A DNA stretch of 64,000 nt from Synergistaceae bacterium (GCA_017445405.1 JAFSUD010000017.1:1-64000), one strand, 5' to 3'. Counted from the first letter of the stretch, positions 1-8,292 are shown. The notes: generated by a model not told the origin, from the sequence alone. Program-made: numbers and translations.

Positions 1-1
1 A

Positions 2-580
2 ATGCTTGAGGAGTTCAGGAGGCATTATGATGATGAGGGACTGACGCATGAGGATGTGTTCTGCTATGTGTACGGAGTGCTGAGTTCGCGGGAGTATGCA
101 TTGCGTTTCGGGAACGACACGAGGAGGGTGCTTGCGCGTGTTCCGATGGTGAAGGGGCGTGAGAGGTTCAGGAGGTTCTGTGAGGCCGGGCGTGAGCTTG
201 GGAGGCTGCATGTGAATTATGAGTCTGCGGAGATATACCCTGTGAGGCTTGAGGGGAGCACTGAGAATCTCACCATCACGAAGATGCGCATCATTGAGCG
301 CGGAGTGGAGAAGGTGATTCGGTACAACGATGGGCTGACGGTGAGCGGGATTCCGGGTGAGGCGTGGGAGTATGTGGTGAACGGGAGGAGTGCGCTAGGG
401 TGGATAGTGGAGAGGTATCGTGATGAGGTGGATGTGAAGAGCGGGCTGCGGAATGACTGTAATGCGTGGGGACGAGAGCGGGGGAATAAGGGGTATGTGT
501 TGGAGCTGATCGGGCGTGTAGTGAGTGTGAGTGTGAGGACGATGGAAATTTTGCGTGAGCTTCCTGAATTGGGAGTGTGA
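2..580 (+). CDS. Type ISP restriction-modification enzyme, C-terminal end (partial)
   Basis: These 192 residues look like the C-terminal target-recognition region of type ISP single-chain restriction-modification enzymes, which join nuclease, helicase, methyltransferase and DNA-recognition domains in one polypeptide. Supporting features are the segment VNGRSALGWIVERY followed by a conserved Asp/Asn stretch, and a C-terminal helix ending near RTMEILRELPELGV. The frame is open to the left edge, so the nuclease, helicase and methyltransferase parts lie outside the window, and the first ATG at position 2 is unlikely to be the real start. A decayed copy of its last codons lies at 911-975. The family call is by recognition, not by search. 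Confidence 0.75.
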   Translation: MLEEFRRHYDDEGLTHEDVFCYVYGVLSSREYALRFGNDTRRVLARVPMVKGRERFRRFCEAGRELGRLHVNYESAEIYPVRLEGSTENLTITKMRIIERGVEKVIRYNDGLTVSGIPGEAWEYVVNGRSALGWIVERYRDEVDVKSGLRNDCNAWGRERGNKGYVLELIGRVVSVSVRTMEILRELPELGV

Positions 581-585
581 TATGT

Positions 586-622
586 GGTAAAATAGGGTCA
601 AGGTCGAGGGGAAACCTTAACC
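586..622 (-). terminator. Rho-independent terminator of small ORF A
   Basis: On the minus strand a 9-bp stem (GGTTAAGGT with ACCTTGACC, one G-T pair) with a 9-base loop is followed by CTATTTTAC. It lies just past the stop of the small ORF at 647-850. It overlaps the downstream side of the type ISP gene but lacks a T run in that direction. Confidence 0.6.
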
Positions 623-646
623 CCAAGTAGTAAATCAAGTTACCTG

Positions 647-850
647 TTACTGATTGAACCTATCCCATAAGAAGCAGATAAGGCGTACCAGCACAGATGC
701 GAGTGAGGCGAGATAATACACAGTTCGGAGTGTGTCCCGCCTCTGTTTTTTGTCGGTGCGCTTGCGGCCTTTGCCTTTCTTGGTAGCCACGCTAACACCC
801 CCTTTCCACAGGGCGGATCTCCGTTTGATGCACGAGCCCCTGTAACTCAC
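647..850 (-). CDS. Small basic/hydrophobic protein A (unknown)
   Basis: Unrecognised 67-residue ORF. A Lys/Arg-rich front half (ATKKGKGRKRT) is followed by one hydrophobic helix of about 20 residues (YYLASLASVLVRLICFLW), so it could sit in the inner membrane with a positive tail inside. The GTG start at 850 follows GAGGGG and a TATAAT element with only a short leader. An internal GTG at 790 has its own GGGGG-type ribosome site and would give 47 residues. A paralogue at 1034-1240 shares the first half almost exactly and keeps the hydrophobic character of the second half despite sequence divergence, which argues that the frame is real. A type I toxin or immunity-type peptide is possible; nothing proves it. 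Confidence 0.5.
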   Translation of the reverse strand: MSYRGSCIKRRSALWKGGVSVATKKGKGRKRTDKKQRRDTLRTVYYLASLASVLVRLICFLWDRFNQ

Positions 851-872
851 TCGGAGCCCCTCATTGCGCGAT

Positions 873-881
873 ATTATAGCA
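873..881 (-). promoter_or_regulatory. Extended -10 promoter of small ORF A
   Basis: Minus-strand TGCTATAAT is a perfect extended -10 element. Transcription would begin near 866, about 16 nt before the GTG start at 850. No clear -35 box is visible. The same element precedes copy B. Confidence 0.55.
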
Positions 882-910
882 GAAAAAGTTAGTGGCCTTG
901 TGTGAAGGCT

Positions 911-975
911 GTGTGTGTTAGAGCTAAGACAATGGAGATTTTTGGGAGCGATGCCAGAATTGGGAGTGTAATGTG
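911..975 (+). pseudogene. Relic of the type ISP gene 3' end
   Basis: This stretch repeats the last codons of the restriction-modification gene (motif ACAATGGAGATTTT against ACGATGGAAATTTT, then GAATTGGGAGTGT) but is out of frame and lacks the original stop. It is the upstream edge of the second tandem copy. Confidence 0.7.
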
Positions 976-1011
976 ATAAAATAGGGTCAAGGTCGAGGGG
1001 AAACCGTAACC
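976..1011 (-). terminator. Terminator of small ORF B
   Basis: Same hairpin as at 586-622 with one stem mismatch (GGTTACGGT with ACCTTGACC), followed on the minus strand by CTATTTTATC. Confidence 0.5.
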
Positions 1012-1033
1012 CCAATTGCTAACGATGAAACTA

Positions 1034-1240
1034 TCAGCTATTTGTGAAATCTATCCCATAGGAAAAGGCTAGTTTCAACAACGAAGAAATTATAGAGGCG
1101 AGGTAACTCAATAGGCGGAGAGTATCTCGCTTCTGTGTTGTCTTGGTGCGCTTGCGGCCTTTGCCTTTCTTGGTAGCCACGCTAACACCCCCTTTCCACA
1201 GGGCGGATCTCCGTTTGATGCACGAGCCCATGTAACTCAC
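1034..1240 (-). CDS. Small basic/hydrophobic protein B (paralogue of A)
   Basis: Unrecognised 68-residue ORF, tandem paralogue of the one at 647-850. The N-terminal region (MSYMGSCIKRRSALWKGG, then ATKKGKGRKRT) is nearly identical. The C-terminal part (LLSYLASIISSLLKLAF) differs in sequence but is again one hydrophobic helix. The GTG at 1240 follows GAGGGG; an internal GTG at 1180 is an alternative start with a stronger ribosome site. It is convergent with the type ISP gene and next to folK. Function unknown. Confidence 0.5.
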   Translation of the reverse strand: MSYMGSCIKRRSALWKGGVSVATKKGKGRKRTKTTQKRDTLRLLSYLASIISSLLKLAFSYGIDFTNS

Positions 1241-1262
1241 TCGAAGCCCCTCATTGCGAAGT

Positions 1263-1271
1263 ATTATAGCA
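1263..1271 (-). promoter_or_regulatory. Extended -10 promoter of small ORF B
   Basis: Minus-strand TGCTATAAT, identical to the element before copy A, about 23 nt before the GTG start at 1240. Confidence 0.55.
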
Positions 1272-1277
1272 GAATGT

Positions 1278-1772
1278 TCACAGCTCCCCCCTCATCACAG
1301 GCCAAGCCTCACCCTCAAGAGCAGTTATCATTTCCTGCACAGTTTTTCCGTTCACAGGATGCCTCCAGCCTTCAGGTAATATATCCTTCAGCGGTACAAG
1401 CACAAATAATCTCTCAGGTATCCTTATGTGCGGAATATCAAGCTCATCAGAGTGATACACTTCATCATCAATCAATAATATATCTATATCAATCTTCCTT
1501 GCTCCCCACCGAATAGAAGGCTCACGGCCAAGTTCATGCTCAAAAGTTTTCACAACACTCAAAAGTTCAGGAGGACTCACTTTTTCCTCACACTCAACCT
1601 TCACACAGGCATTCAGGTAATCGGGCTGCGGAACTCCTCCCCATGCAGGAGTCTCATAGACTTTGCTGACACGCTCAATATTTCCCAGAGTACTTAGCTT
1701 GCTTAATGCATCACGCAGATTCTGAAGCCTATCTCCTAAGTTTGAACCTAATCCGAAATATACATTGCTCAT
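1278..1772 (-). CDS. folK: 2-amino-4-hydroxy-6-hydroxymethyldihydropteridine pyrophosphokinase
   Basis: Transfers pyrophosphate from ATP to the pterin alcohol in folate synthesis, in the cytoplasm. The 164 residues match the usual FolK length. The N-terminus carries the substrate-binding GLGSNLGDR, and the signature LGREPSIRWGARKIDIDILL holds the ATP- and Mg-binding Arg and Asp residues. The ATG start is close to the gene head of the divergent threonine aldolase. No other folate gene is adjacent. The family assignment is firm. Confidence 0.95.
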   Translation of the reverse strand: MSNVYFGLGSNLGDRLQNLRDALSKLSTLGNIERVSKVYETPAWGGVPQPDYLNACVKVECEEKVSPPELLSVVKTFEHELGREPSIRWGARKIDIDILLIDDEVYHSDELDIPHIRIPERLFVLVPLKDILPEGWRHPVNGKTVQEMITALEGEAWPVMRGEL

Positions 1773-1850
1773 AATTTTTCACACTCTCTTATTCTGTAAT
1801 ATAATTCCTGCATTCTACAGCAATAATCATAATAAGGAGCTGAAGTAATC

Positions 1851-2891
1851 ATTATCAGGTTTGAAACAGATTATCAGGAAGGCTGCCATCCTAGAATACT
1901 TGAGAGGTTATCCCTCACGAATTATGAGCAGACATCAGGCTACGGCGAGGATACTCACACCGAGCACGCAAAGCATCTCATCCGGGATGCACTGGGCATC
2001 AATAACGCTGAGGTGTTCTTCATGACCGGAGGCACACAGACTAACGCAGCAGTCATCAAATTTCTGCTGTCGCCCTGTGAAGGAGTGATAGCGGTATCAT
2101 CAGGACACATCAACGTCCACGAGTCGGGAGCAATTGAGGCAACAGGCCATAAAGTTATCGCGCTTCCCGGACACAACGGCCTTCTTCAGCCGGAGACTCT
2201 TAGTGAGTACCTCGCAGACTTTCACGCTGATCCCACACGCGAACACATGGTACAGCCCGGCATGGTCTATGTGTCCTACTCGTCGGAGCTTGGGACGCTC
2301 TACACTAAAGCTATGCTTCAGGAAATCAGAGCTGTGTGCGATGAGTACGGCATCAAGTTATTCATTGACGGCGCAAGATTAGGTGTCGGCCTCACGTCAG
2401 AAGAGTCTGACATGACGATTAAGGACATTGCGGAGTTGAGCGACGTGTTCTACATCGGAGGCACTAAGACCGGAGCATTATTCGGCGAGGCTGTGGTGTT
2501 CCCTCATCCTGAACGTTTCAGGCTTGGCCAGTTCAGGACGCTCATAAAGCAGCAAGGGGGCTTATTGGCAAAAGGCAGGCTTCTCGGGATTCAGTTTGAG
2601 GCACTTTTTGAGGATAATTTGTACTTTGAGAACGCACGGCACGCCAACATTCAGGCAATGAAGATAAAGAAGGCTTTTGCGGATAAGGGCATAAAGTTCC
2701 TGATAGATTCGCCGACTAATCAGCAGTTCCCTATCCTCACTTCAGACTGGGACGAGGCACTGCGTGAGAACTTCAGCTATGAGCTTTGGCAGCCATTGCC
2801 TGACGGAAACGCAGCAGTGAGGTTCTGCACGAGCTGGGCAACGACTGATGAAGCGGTTGATGATTTAGTGAAGGCTGTGAAGTCTCTGTGA
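1851..2891 (+). CDS. ltaE: Low-specificity threonine aldolase, apparent ATT start
   Basis: PLP enzyme that cleaves threonine or allo-threonine to glycine and acetaldehyde. The frame encodes the whole family fold, from an N-terminal IRFETDYQEGCHPRILERL through TSGYGEDTHTEHA to the PLP region FIDGARLGVGL and IGGTKTGALFGE. The usual first residues of the family are encoded at 1851, where the codon is ATT (alternatively ATC at 1848). There is no ATG, GTG or TTG between the upstream in-frame stop at 1833 and a GTG at 2013, and starting at 2013 would delete about 54 conserved residues. AAGGAG at 1834-1839 is well placed for 1848-1851. From 1851 the product is 346 residues, the normal length. Either ATT initiates, or a start codon has been lost. 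Confidence 0.85.
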   Translation: MIRFETDYQEGCHPRILERLSLTNYEQTSGYGEDTHTEHAKHLIRDALGINNAEVFFMTGGTQTNAAVIKFLLSPCEGVIAVSSGHINVHESGAIEATGHKVIALPGHNGLLQPETLSEYLADFHADPTREHMVQPGMVYVSYSSELGTLYTKAMLQEIRAVCDEYGIKLFIDGARLGVGLTSEESDMTIKDIAELSDVFYIGGTKTGALFGEAVVFPHPERFRLGQFRTLIKQQGGLLAKGRLLGIQFEALFEDNLYFENARHANIQAMKIKKAFADKGIKFLIDSPTNQQFPILTSDWDEALRENFSYELWQPLPDGNAAVRFCTSWATTDEAVDDLVKAVKSL

Positions 2892-3032
2892 TTACGCAGC
2901 TTTGGCAAAGTGGATATTGGCGGCAGCGATAAGTTCTATCACACAGTGATGTCCGCTCGGTATACCGTCGCGTCCATCATCCCGCCCACCCACCCCAAAA
3001 CCGACAGTAAATTTTGAGAAAGAAGGATAATA

Positions 3033-5780
3033 TTGACTACACGGAAGCGTAACAGAAATTTAGACAAGAATTATTCACCCGACAGCATCGAGCAGAAATG
3101 GTATTCGCGCTGGCTTGAGGCCGGACTCTTCAACGCAGAGATTAACCCCGAAGCTAAAGCATTCTCGATAGTTATTCCACCGCCTAACGTAACAGGCTCG
3201 CTCCATGTCGGACACGCGTTCGACCACACATTTCAGGACATCATGTGCAGAACTAAGCGAATGGAGGGCTACAGCGTCCTGTGGCTTCCCGGCACTGACC
3301 ACGCGGGCATAGCGACTCAGAACGTCGTAGAGAAGGCATTAGCGAAACAGGGCATCTCGCGCTACGACTTAGGGCGTGAGGAGTTCGTGAAGAGAGTCTG
3401 GGAGTGGAAAGCAGAGTACGGCTCACGCATCATCAACCAGATGAAGAGACTCGGCAACTCCTGCGACTGGAGACGTGAACGCTTCACACTTGACGAGGGA
3501 CTCTCAAAGGCTGTGCGTGCGGTGTTCGTCCGTCTCTACAACAAAGGCCTCATCTACAGGGGAAAATACATCGTCAACTGGTGTCCGCGATGTGCTACGG
3601 CAATATCTGACCTCGAAGTCGAATACTCAGACCAAGAGGGCAGCTTCTACTACGTGCAGTACCCGTTAGTGGAGACGGAGGCAAACGACCCTACCCCTGC
3701 CTCCCCTTACGCAGGGGAGGAGAAAAACGATGAGTCCCGCCCTGACAAGGGGGGATTAGGGGGGTACATTCTTGTTGCGACGACACGTCCCGAGACCATC
3801 ATCGGCGACGTAGCAATTGCTGTTCACCCGCGCTCCGAGAAATACAGACACCTCATCGGCAAGCATGTACGTGTTCCGCTGACCGACAGAATCATTCCCA
3901 TCATTGAGGACAACATGGTAGACCCGGAATTTGGGACGGGCTGCGTGAAGATTACTCCTGCACATGACCCTAACGACTTCCTCGTGGGACTGAACCACAA
4001 CCTCGAGCAGATTCAGGTCATCGACTCTCGCGGCATCATGAACGAGAACGCAGGGAAGTATCAGGGCATGACCATTGAGCAGGCACGCAAGGAGTCAGCA
4101 AAGGACTTAGAGTCTCTCGGCCTCTTGGTGAAGACGGAGAAGATTACTCACTCTGTGGGACATTGCCAGCGTTGCGGGACAACTGTCGAGCCTTATTTGT
4201 CGGAGCAGTGGTTCGTGAAGACTAAGCCGCTTGCAGAAAGAGGAGTGCAGGCAGTGAAGGACGGCCGGATTAAGTGGGTGCCTGAGCAGTGGGAGAAAAC
4301 ATACTTTAACTGGATGGAGAACATCAGGGACTGGTGCATCTCTCGCCAGCTTTGGTGGGGACACAGAATCCCGGCGTGGGAGTGCAAGGACTGCGGGCAC
4401 ATCACAGTAGCAGAAGTTGACCCGACGGAGTGCGAACATTGCCACAGCAAGAATATCGAGCAGGAGAGCGACGTCCTCGATACGTGGTTCAGCAGTGCAC
4501 TGTGGCCTTTCTCGACTATGGGCTGGCCTGATAAGACACCGGAACTCTCTTACTTCTACCCTACGTCGTTAATGGTTACCGGCTTCGACATCATATTTTT
4601 CTGGGTCGCAAGAATGATAATGATGGGGCTTGAGTTCATGGACGATGTACCCTTCAGGGATGTGTATATTCACTCGCTGATACGCGACGAGCACGGCAAG
4701 AAAATGAGCAAGACTAAGGGCAACGTGATAGACCCTCTCGTCATGATTGAGCAGTACGGAGCAGACGCACTCAGGATGACTCTTGCGGCACTGTCAGTTC
4801 AGGGCAGGGATATTCTGCTGTCGTCAACGCGAATTGAGACGTACCGTTTCTTCATGAACAAGCTGTGGAACGCCTCACGTTTCGCGCTCATGAATCTTGA
4901 TGATGAAGTCAGAGATATTGACGTGAACAATCTGCACCTTCACGACAAGTTCATACTCACGCGTACTCAGGAAGTGGCCAAGAGAACGAGAGAGCTTATC
5001 GACAGCTACGACATAGGCACGGCAGCAAGGGGACTCTACGACTTTGTGTGGGGCGATCTGTGCGACTGGTACGTGGAGATGTCGAAGCCAGCATTACGCG
5101 GCGACGAGGGAGAGGCCCGCAAGGCTACGACTCAGGGAGTGCTCGAGCATGTGTTCAGGACAGTGTTGCCCCTTCTGCACCCGTTTATCCCGTTCGTTAC
5201 TGAAGAGCTGTGGGAGGCGTTCGGCTTCAATGAGGACTACATCATGCGTTCGTCTTGGCCGGAAGCGAGGAGCGAATACATGTTCGAGGGCGTGATTGAG
5301 GAGATGAGCACACTTCAGGACGTTGTGAGGTCGTTGCGCAACCTGAGGGCAGAAGCTCACGTGCCGCCTCAGCAGAAGTTGGCTCATGCGGTGATTCGTG
5401 TTGCCGGAGAGTCGAGGTCTGCGGAGATTCTGAGAGCGTCGCTGAATCAGGTGTGCAGCCTCTGCAGAGTCGAGGACGTTGCGATTGAGAGTCCTGCTGA
5501 TGAATGGAGGCACGGGCCTTCACTGTCAGGGATGAGCGGAGACGTTGAGGTGAGACTCCCGGTCGGCGATGTGCTCGACGTGCCGAAGGAGATAGCGAGG
5601 CTTCAGGGGGAGATTGCGAACATCGAGAAGGCGGTTGCGTCGAGTCAGGCGAGGCTGGATAAACCGAGCTTTGTGGAGCGTGCCCCCGCTGAGGTTGTGG
5701 AGAAGGAGCGCGGCAAGGTAACGGAAGGCCAGGCGCAGATTGAGAGACTGAAGGGCAACCTCGAGAGTCTCAGCAAGTAA
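3033..5780 (+). CDS. valS: Valyl-tRNA synthetase with an in-frame repeat insertion
   Basis: Class I synthetase that charges tRNA-Val. It shows PNVTGSLHVGHA (HIGH motif), the editing-domain ATTRPETIIGD, the KMSKTKGN catalytic loop and a C-terminal coiled coil rich in EIARLQGEI-type repeats. The 915 residues are slightly long. The start is TTG at 3033, with AAGGA five bases upstream. Between VETEAN and YILVATTRPET there is an extra stretch of roughly 25 residues encoded by a GC-rich palindromic repeat (3693-3766) that has a relative at 30257-30322. The insertion sits in a surface loop leading into the editing domain and keeps the frame, so the enzyme is presumably active. Confidence 0.97.
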   Translation: MTTRKRNRNLDKNYSPDSIEQKWYSRWLEAGLFNAEINPEAKAFSIVIPPPNVTGSLHVGHAFDHTFQDIMCRTKRMEGYSVLWLPGTDHAGIATQNVVEKALAKQGISRYDLGREEFVKRVWEWKAEYGSRIINQMKRLGNSCDWRRERFTLDEGLSKAVRAVFVRLYNKGLIYRGKYIVNWCPRCATAISDLEVEYSDQEGSFYYVQYPLVETEANDPTPASPYAGEEKNDESRPDKGGLGGYILVATTRPETIIGDVAIAVHPRSEKYRHLIGKHVRVPLTDRIIPIIEDNMVDPEFGTGCVKITPAHDPNDFLVGLNHNLEQIQVIDSRGIMNENAGKYQGMTIEQARKESAKDLESLGLLVKTEKITHSVGHCQRCGTTVEPYLSEQWFVKTKPLAERGVQAVKDGRIKWVPEQWEKTYFNWMENIRDWCISRQLWWGHRIPAWECKDCGHITVAEVDPTECEHCHSKNIEQESDVLDTWFSSALWPFSTMGWPDKTPELSYFYPTSLMVTGFDIIFFWVARMIMMGLEFMDDVPFRDVYIHSLIRDEHGKKMSKTKGNVIDPLVMIEQYGADALRMTLAALSVQGRDILLSSTRIETYRFFMNKLWNASRFALMNLDDEVRDIDVNNLHLHDKFILTRTQEVAKRTRELIDSYDIGTAARGLYDFVWGDLCDWYVEMSKPALRGDEGEARKATTQGVLEHVFRTVLPLLHPFIPFVTEELWEAFGFNEDYIMRSSWPEARSEYMFEGVIEEMSTLQDVVRSLRNLRAEAHVPPQQKLAHAVIRVAGESRSAEILRASLNQVCSLCRVEDVAIESPADEWRHGPSLSGMSGDVEVRLPVGDVLDVPKEIARLQGEIANIEKAVASSQARLDKPSFVERAPAEVVEKERGKVTEGQAQIERLKGNLESLSK
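3693..3766 (+). repeat. Palindromic repeat element inside valS
   Basis: Nested palindrome: outer arms ACCCCT and AGGGGGGT, with an inner hairpin CCTCCCCT-TACGC-AGGGGAGG. The same inner hairpin and similar outer arms occur in inverse orientation at 30257-30322 between two genes. Inside valS it is translated in frame as a Pro/Gly/Asp-rich loop (TPASPYAGEE, then PDKGGLGG). Confidence 0.75.
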
Positions 5781-5791
5781 CACACCAACTT

Positions 5792-5816
5792 TCCCCCGGT
5801 GTTCATGCTGGGGGAA
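5792..5816 (+). terminator. Possible hairpin after valS
   Basis: TTCCCCC and GGGGGAA can pair around a 12-base loop just downstream of the valS stop. No T run follows, so termination is uncertain. Confidence 0.3.
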
Positions 5817-5846
5817 TAACTATATCAATGAAGGGAGATAATCACA

Positions 5847-7032
5847 TTGTCAGGAAAAATTGCCCTCGCATTAGGCGACTATGCGAACAATTACGGAACA
5901 GTCCTTCAGGCCTTCGCAACATTCCAGAAGGTCAGGGACTTGGGCTATGACGCAGAAGCAATAGACTTCACCAACCTCAAGAAGTCCATACGCAACCGGA
6001 AATTACGCTACTTTGCCGGAAAGCTCTTCGATGCATCAGTCATCAAGGAGAAGGGAGCATTAGCCCTCAAGAAATTTCACAAGCTCATTCACGCAGACTT
6101 CAAGCGCGGCAACTCTCGCAGGGATAAGCTCTTCACGCAGTTCCGCAAGAACATCAAGCGTTCACGTCCCTTCACGGGCTGGGAAGATTTATCGAGTTCA
6201 TGTCATGAGTACTCTGCTGTCCTTGTCGGGAGCGATCAGGTGTGGCTGCCCTCACAGATAGCCGGAGACTTCTTCACGCTGAACTTTGTCCCCGATGACG
6301 TGAAGCGAATCTCCTACGCGTCGAGTTTCGGGGTATCCTACTACGAGAAAGCTCAGGCAGAGAAAGCACGGCACTTCCTCTCACGCATAAACTACTTGTC
6401 CGTGCGCGAGCAGTCCGGCCAAGAGATCATCAAGGCACTAACAGGACGCGATGCAGAATTAGTGTGCGACCCTACGCTTCTTCTCACGGCTGATGAATGG
6501 GATACTCTATGTGTCAACAGTAATTCTACGCAACAGGGGGGGGGCAGGAAATTACGTATTGTGTTACTTCTTGGGGCTGAACAAATGGCATCGTGATTTC
6601 GCCCGCAGGTTCGCAGACACAGCAGGCCTCAAACTCTTAGCACTTCCACACCTCGACCACTACACCCCCTACGACGAAGGATACGCAGACGAATTACTCT
6701 ACGACGTATCGCCCGAAGACTTCATCAATCTCATCAAGAACGCAAGCTACGTACTCACCGACTCATTTCACGGGACAATGTTCTCGGTGAACTACAGCAA
6801 ACAGTTCTTCACGTTCAGGAGATTCTCCGGCAGCTCCGCAATGTCGACCAACACACGCATTGAGTCATTAGCTGCACGTCTCGGCATACACTCCCGCCTC
6901 GTCAGCGAGACAGATACCCCCGAAGACCTCCTCTCCCGGAAGCTCGACACTGAGGCTCTCGCGCAGAGGGCTGCGGACTTCAGGGCATCATCGCTCGCTT
7001 TCCTAGCTCACGCACTGGAGGCCAAGTCATGA
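5847..7032 (+). pseudogene. Polysaccharide pyruvyl transferase, frameshifted at a poly-G tract
   Basis: Polysaccharide pyruvyl transferase family: transfers pyruvate from phosphoenolpyruvate onto sugars of surface glycans. The first frame runs from TTG at 5847 (AAGGGAG nine bases upstream) to a stop at 6596 and carries the N-terminal half, including SCHEYSAVLVGSDQVW. The second half, with LTDSFHGTMFSVNY, is in the +1 frame through 7032. The break coincides with nine consecutive G at 6536-6544. Removing one G joins the halves into about 394 residues, the normal family length. This may be a phase-variable off state, an assembly error or a true mutation. The stop overlaps the next gene's ATG by 4 bp. 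Confidence 0.8.
6536..6544. repeat. Poly-G tract (9 G) at the frameshift
   Basis: A run of nine G lies exactly where the pyruvyl transferase frame is lost. Eight or eleven G would restore it. Such mononucleotide runs are classic slippage sites in surface-glycan genes. Confidence 0.8.
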
Positions 7033-8249
7033 TCACCATCACCGACAAAGAGAAATGCTGCGGGTGCTCTGCCTGCATGAGCATCTGCCCGGTGAACGCA
7101 ATCACCATGACCCCGGACTCTCAGGGCTTCCTCTACCCTGCTGTGAACTCTCAGACGTGCATTAACTGCGGAAAGTGTGAGGCCGTCTGCCCGATACTCT
7201 CTCCTACGCCGGAACGTGAACACGAACAGGAGGCGTATTTGCTCCAGCACAAGGACTCGGAGATTCTCAGGGACAGCACATCAGGGGGAGCATTCACGGC
7301 CATAGCGAAAAGCATTCTCGACAAGGGAGGCGTTGTGTTCGGCGCGGGGTATGATGAGGGCTTCAGGGTGATACACAAATACGCTGAGGACTACGAATCG
7401 CTTCATGCGTTCAGGAACAGCAAGTACGTCCAGAGCGACAAGAGGGAATGCTTCAGCGAGGTGAAAGGGTTTCTTGAAGAAGGAAGGTATGTGTTGTTCA
7501 GCGGGACACCCTGCGAAGCTGAGGGGCTTGTGAATTTTCTGGGGGAATTGAGCGGGGCAGAACACCTCCTGATTTCAGACATAGTCTGTCATGCTACACC
7601 TTCTCCGGCTGTTTGGCAAGCGTACATTAACTTGCAGATGAAGAAAAACGAGCACAGTATACTTGACTTCAGGTTCAGGGACAAGGCCAAGTTCGGCTAT
7701 CTGTACTCACAGTTTGCGGTGGTCCGGGACAAAAATTCACTTTACGAGGGGATAGAGACTAACATGTTTCTGCGTGCATTCTTCTCGAACGTGTGCGACC
7801 GTCCGTCGTGTTACTCCTGCAAGTTCAGGAAGCGTTATCGTGTCTGCGACTTCACCCTCTGGGACTGCTGGGACGCTTCGCAGTTCACTCATGACAGCCG
7901 GAAGTTTGACCCCAACGCCGGGATCACGAGAATGCTCGTGCACTCAGAGAGAGGCCGGAAGATTCTGCCCGATGTCCTCACGCAGTGCACGTACACCAGA
8001 ATCAGCCCCGATGACGCAGTGAAGTACTCCTCTCGCGAGATGTTCTGCCCTGTGCCCAAAGATGAGGAACGTTACAGGAAGTTCTGGGAGTCGTTCAGCG
8101 ATGACCCTGAAGGGACACTGAGGCGGTTTTTCCCGAAGACGGCCAAGACCAGGATCGAGGCACTGCTGAGACGAATAGCCTTCAGGACGGGGATGTATTC
8201 TTTCGTGAGGGGAATGTACAAGAAATTTTTCGGTGAGCGCAAACGCTAA
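7029..8249 (+). CDS. 4Fe-4S / FrhB-like oxidoreductase of a glycan locus
   Basis: The 406-residue protein has two N-terminal 4Fe-4S motifs (CCGCSACMSICP and CINCGKCEAVCP) and then a coenzyme F420 hydrogenase/dehydrogenase beta-subunit type domain with TSGGAFTAIA, FSGTPCEAEG and a Cys pair in CYSCKFRKRYRVCDFTLWD. Relatives commonly sit beside polysaccharide pyruvyl transferases in exopolysaccharide loci, and this one overlaps such a gene by 4 bp, so translational coupling is likely. The electron donor and substrate are unknown; F420 use cannot be deduced from sequence alone. Confidence 0.85.
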   Translation: MITITDKEKCCGCSACMSICPVNAITMTPDSQGFLYPAVNSQTCINCGKCEAVCPILSPTPEREHEQEAYLLQHKDSEILRDSTSGGAFTAIAKSILDKGGVVFGAGYDEGFRVIHKYAEDYESLHAFRNSKYVQSDKRECFSEVKGFLEEGRYVLFSGTPCEAEGLVNFLGELSGAEHLLISDIVCHATPSPAVWQAYINLQMKKNEHSILDFRFRDKAKFGYLYSQFAVVRDKNSLYEGIETNMFLRAFFSNVCDRPSCYSCKFRKRYRVCDFTLWDCWDASQFTHDSRKFDPNAGITRMLVHSERGRKILPDVLTQCTYTRISPDDAVKYSSREMFCPVPKDEERYRKFWESFSDDPEGTLRRFFPKTAKTRIEALLRRIAFRTGMYSFVRGMYKKFFGERKR

Positions 8250-8255
8250 AACAAA

Positions 8256-8282
8256 TCCCCCGGTTCACACTTGGCCGGGGGA
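8256..8282 (-). terminator. Terminator between convergent genes
   Basis: CCCCCGG and CCGGGGG form a strong stem around an 11-base loop. On the minus strand it is followed by ATTTGTTTT, so it best terminates larC. It may also block readthrough from the plus-strand gene. Confidence 0.65.
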
Positions 8283-8292
8283 AACTCTCTCA

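Larger units (their letters stand above)
520..1275. repeat. Two-copy tandem duplication of about 390 bp
   Basis: The end of the type ISP gene, a hairpin terminator, a small minus-strand ORF and its promoter occur twice in the same order (about 520-885 and 911-1275). Matching landmarks are 389-390 bp apart: the hairpins at 596 and 985, and the block starting gggcggatct at 811 and 1201. Copies are nearly identical around the small-ORF start but diverged elsewhere. The first copy keeps the intact ISP end; the second keeps a frame-broken relic. Confidence 0.85.

Noticed and set aside
647-1015. Minus-strand frame of 122 residues as one protein
   Set aside because: The upper part overlaps the relic of the ISP gene end and lies upstream of the promoter at 873-881; only the part from 850 is supported.
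2892-3032. T-box or other riboswitch before valS
   Set aside because: The gap is only about 140 bp and shows no specifier loop, T-box sequence or terminator/antiterminator pair.
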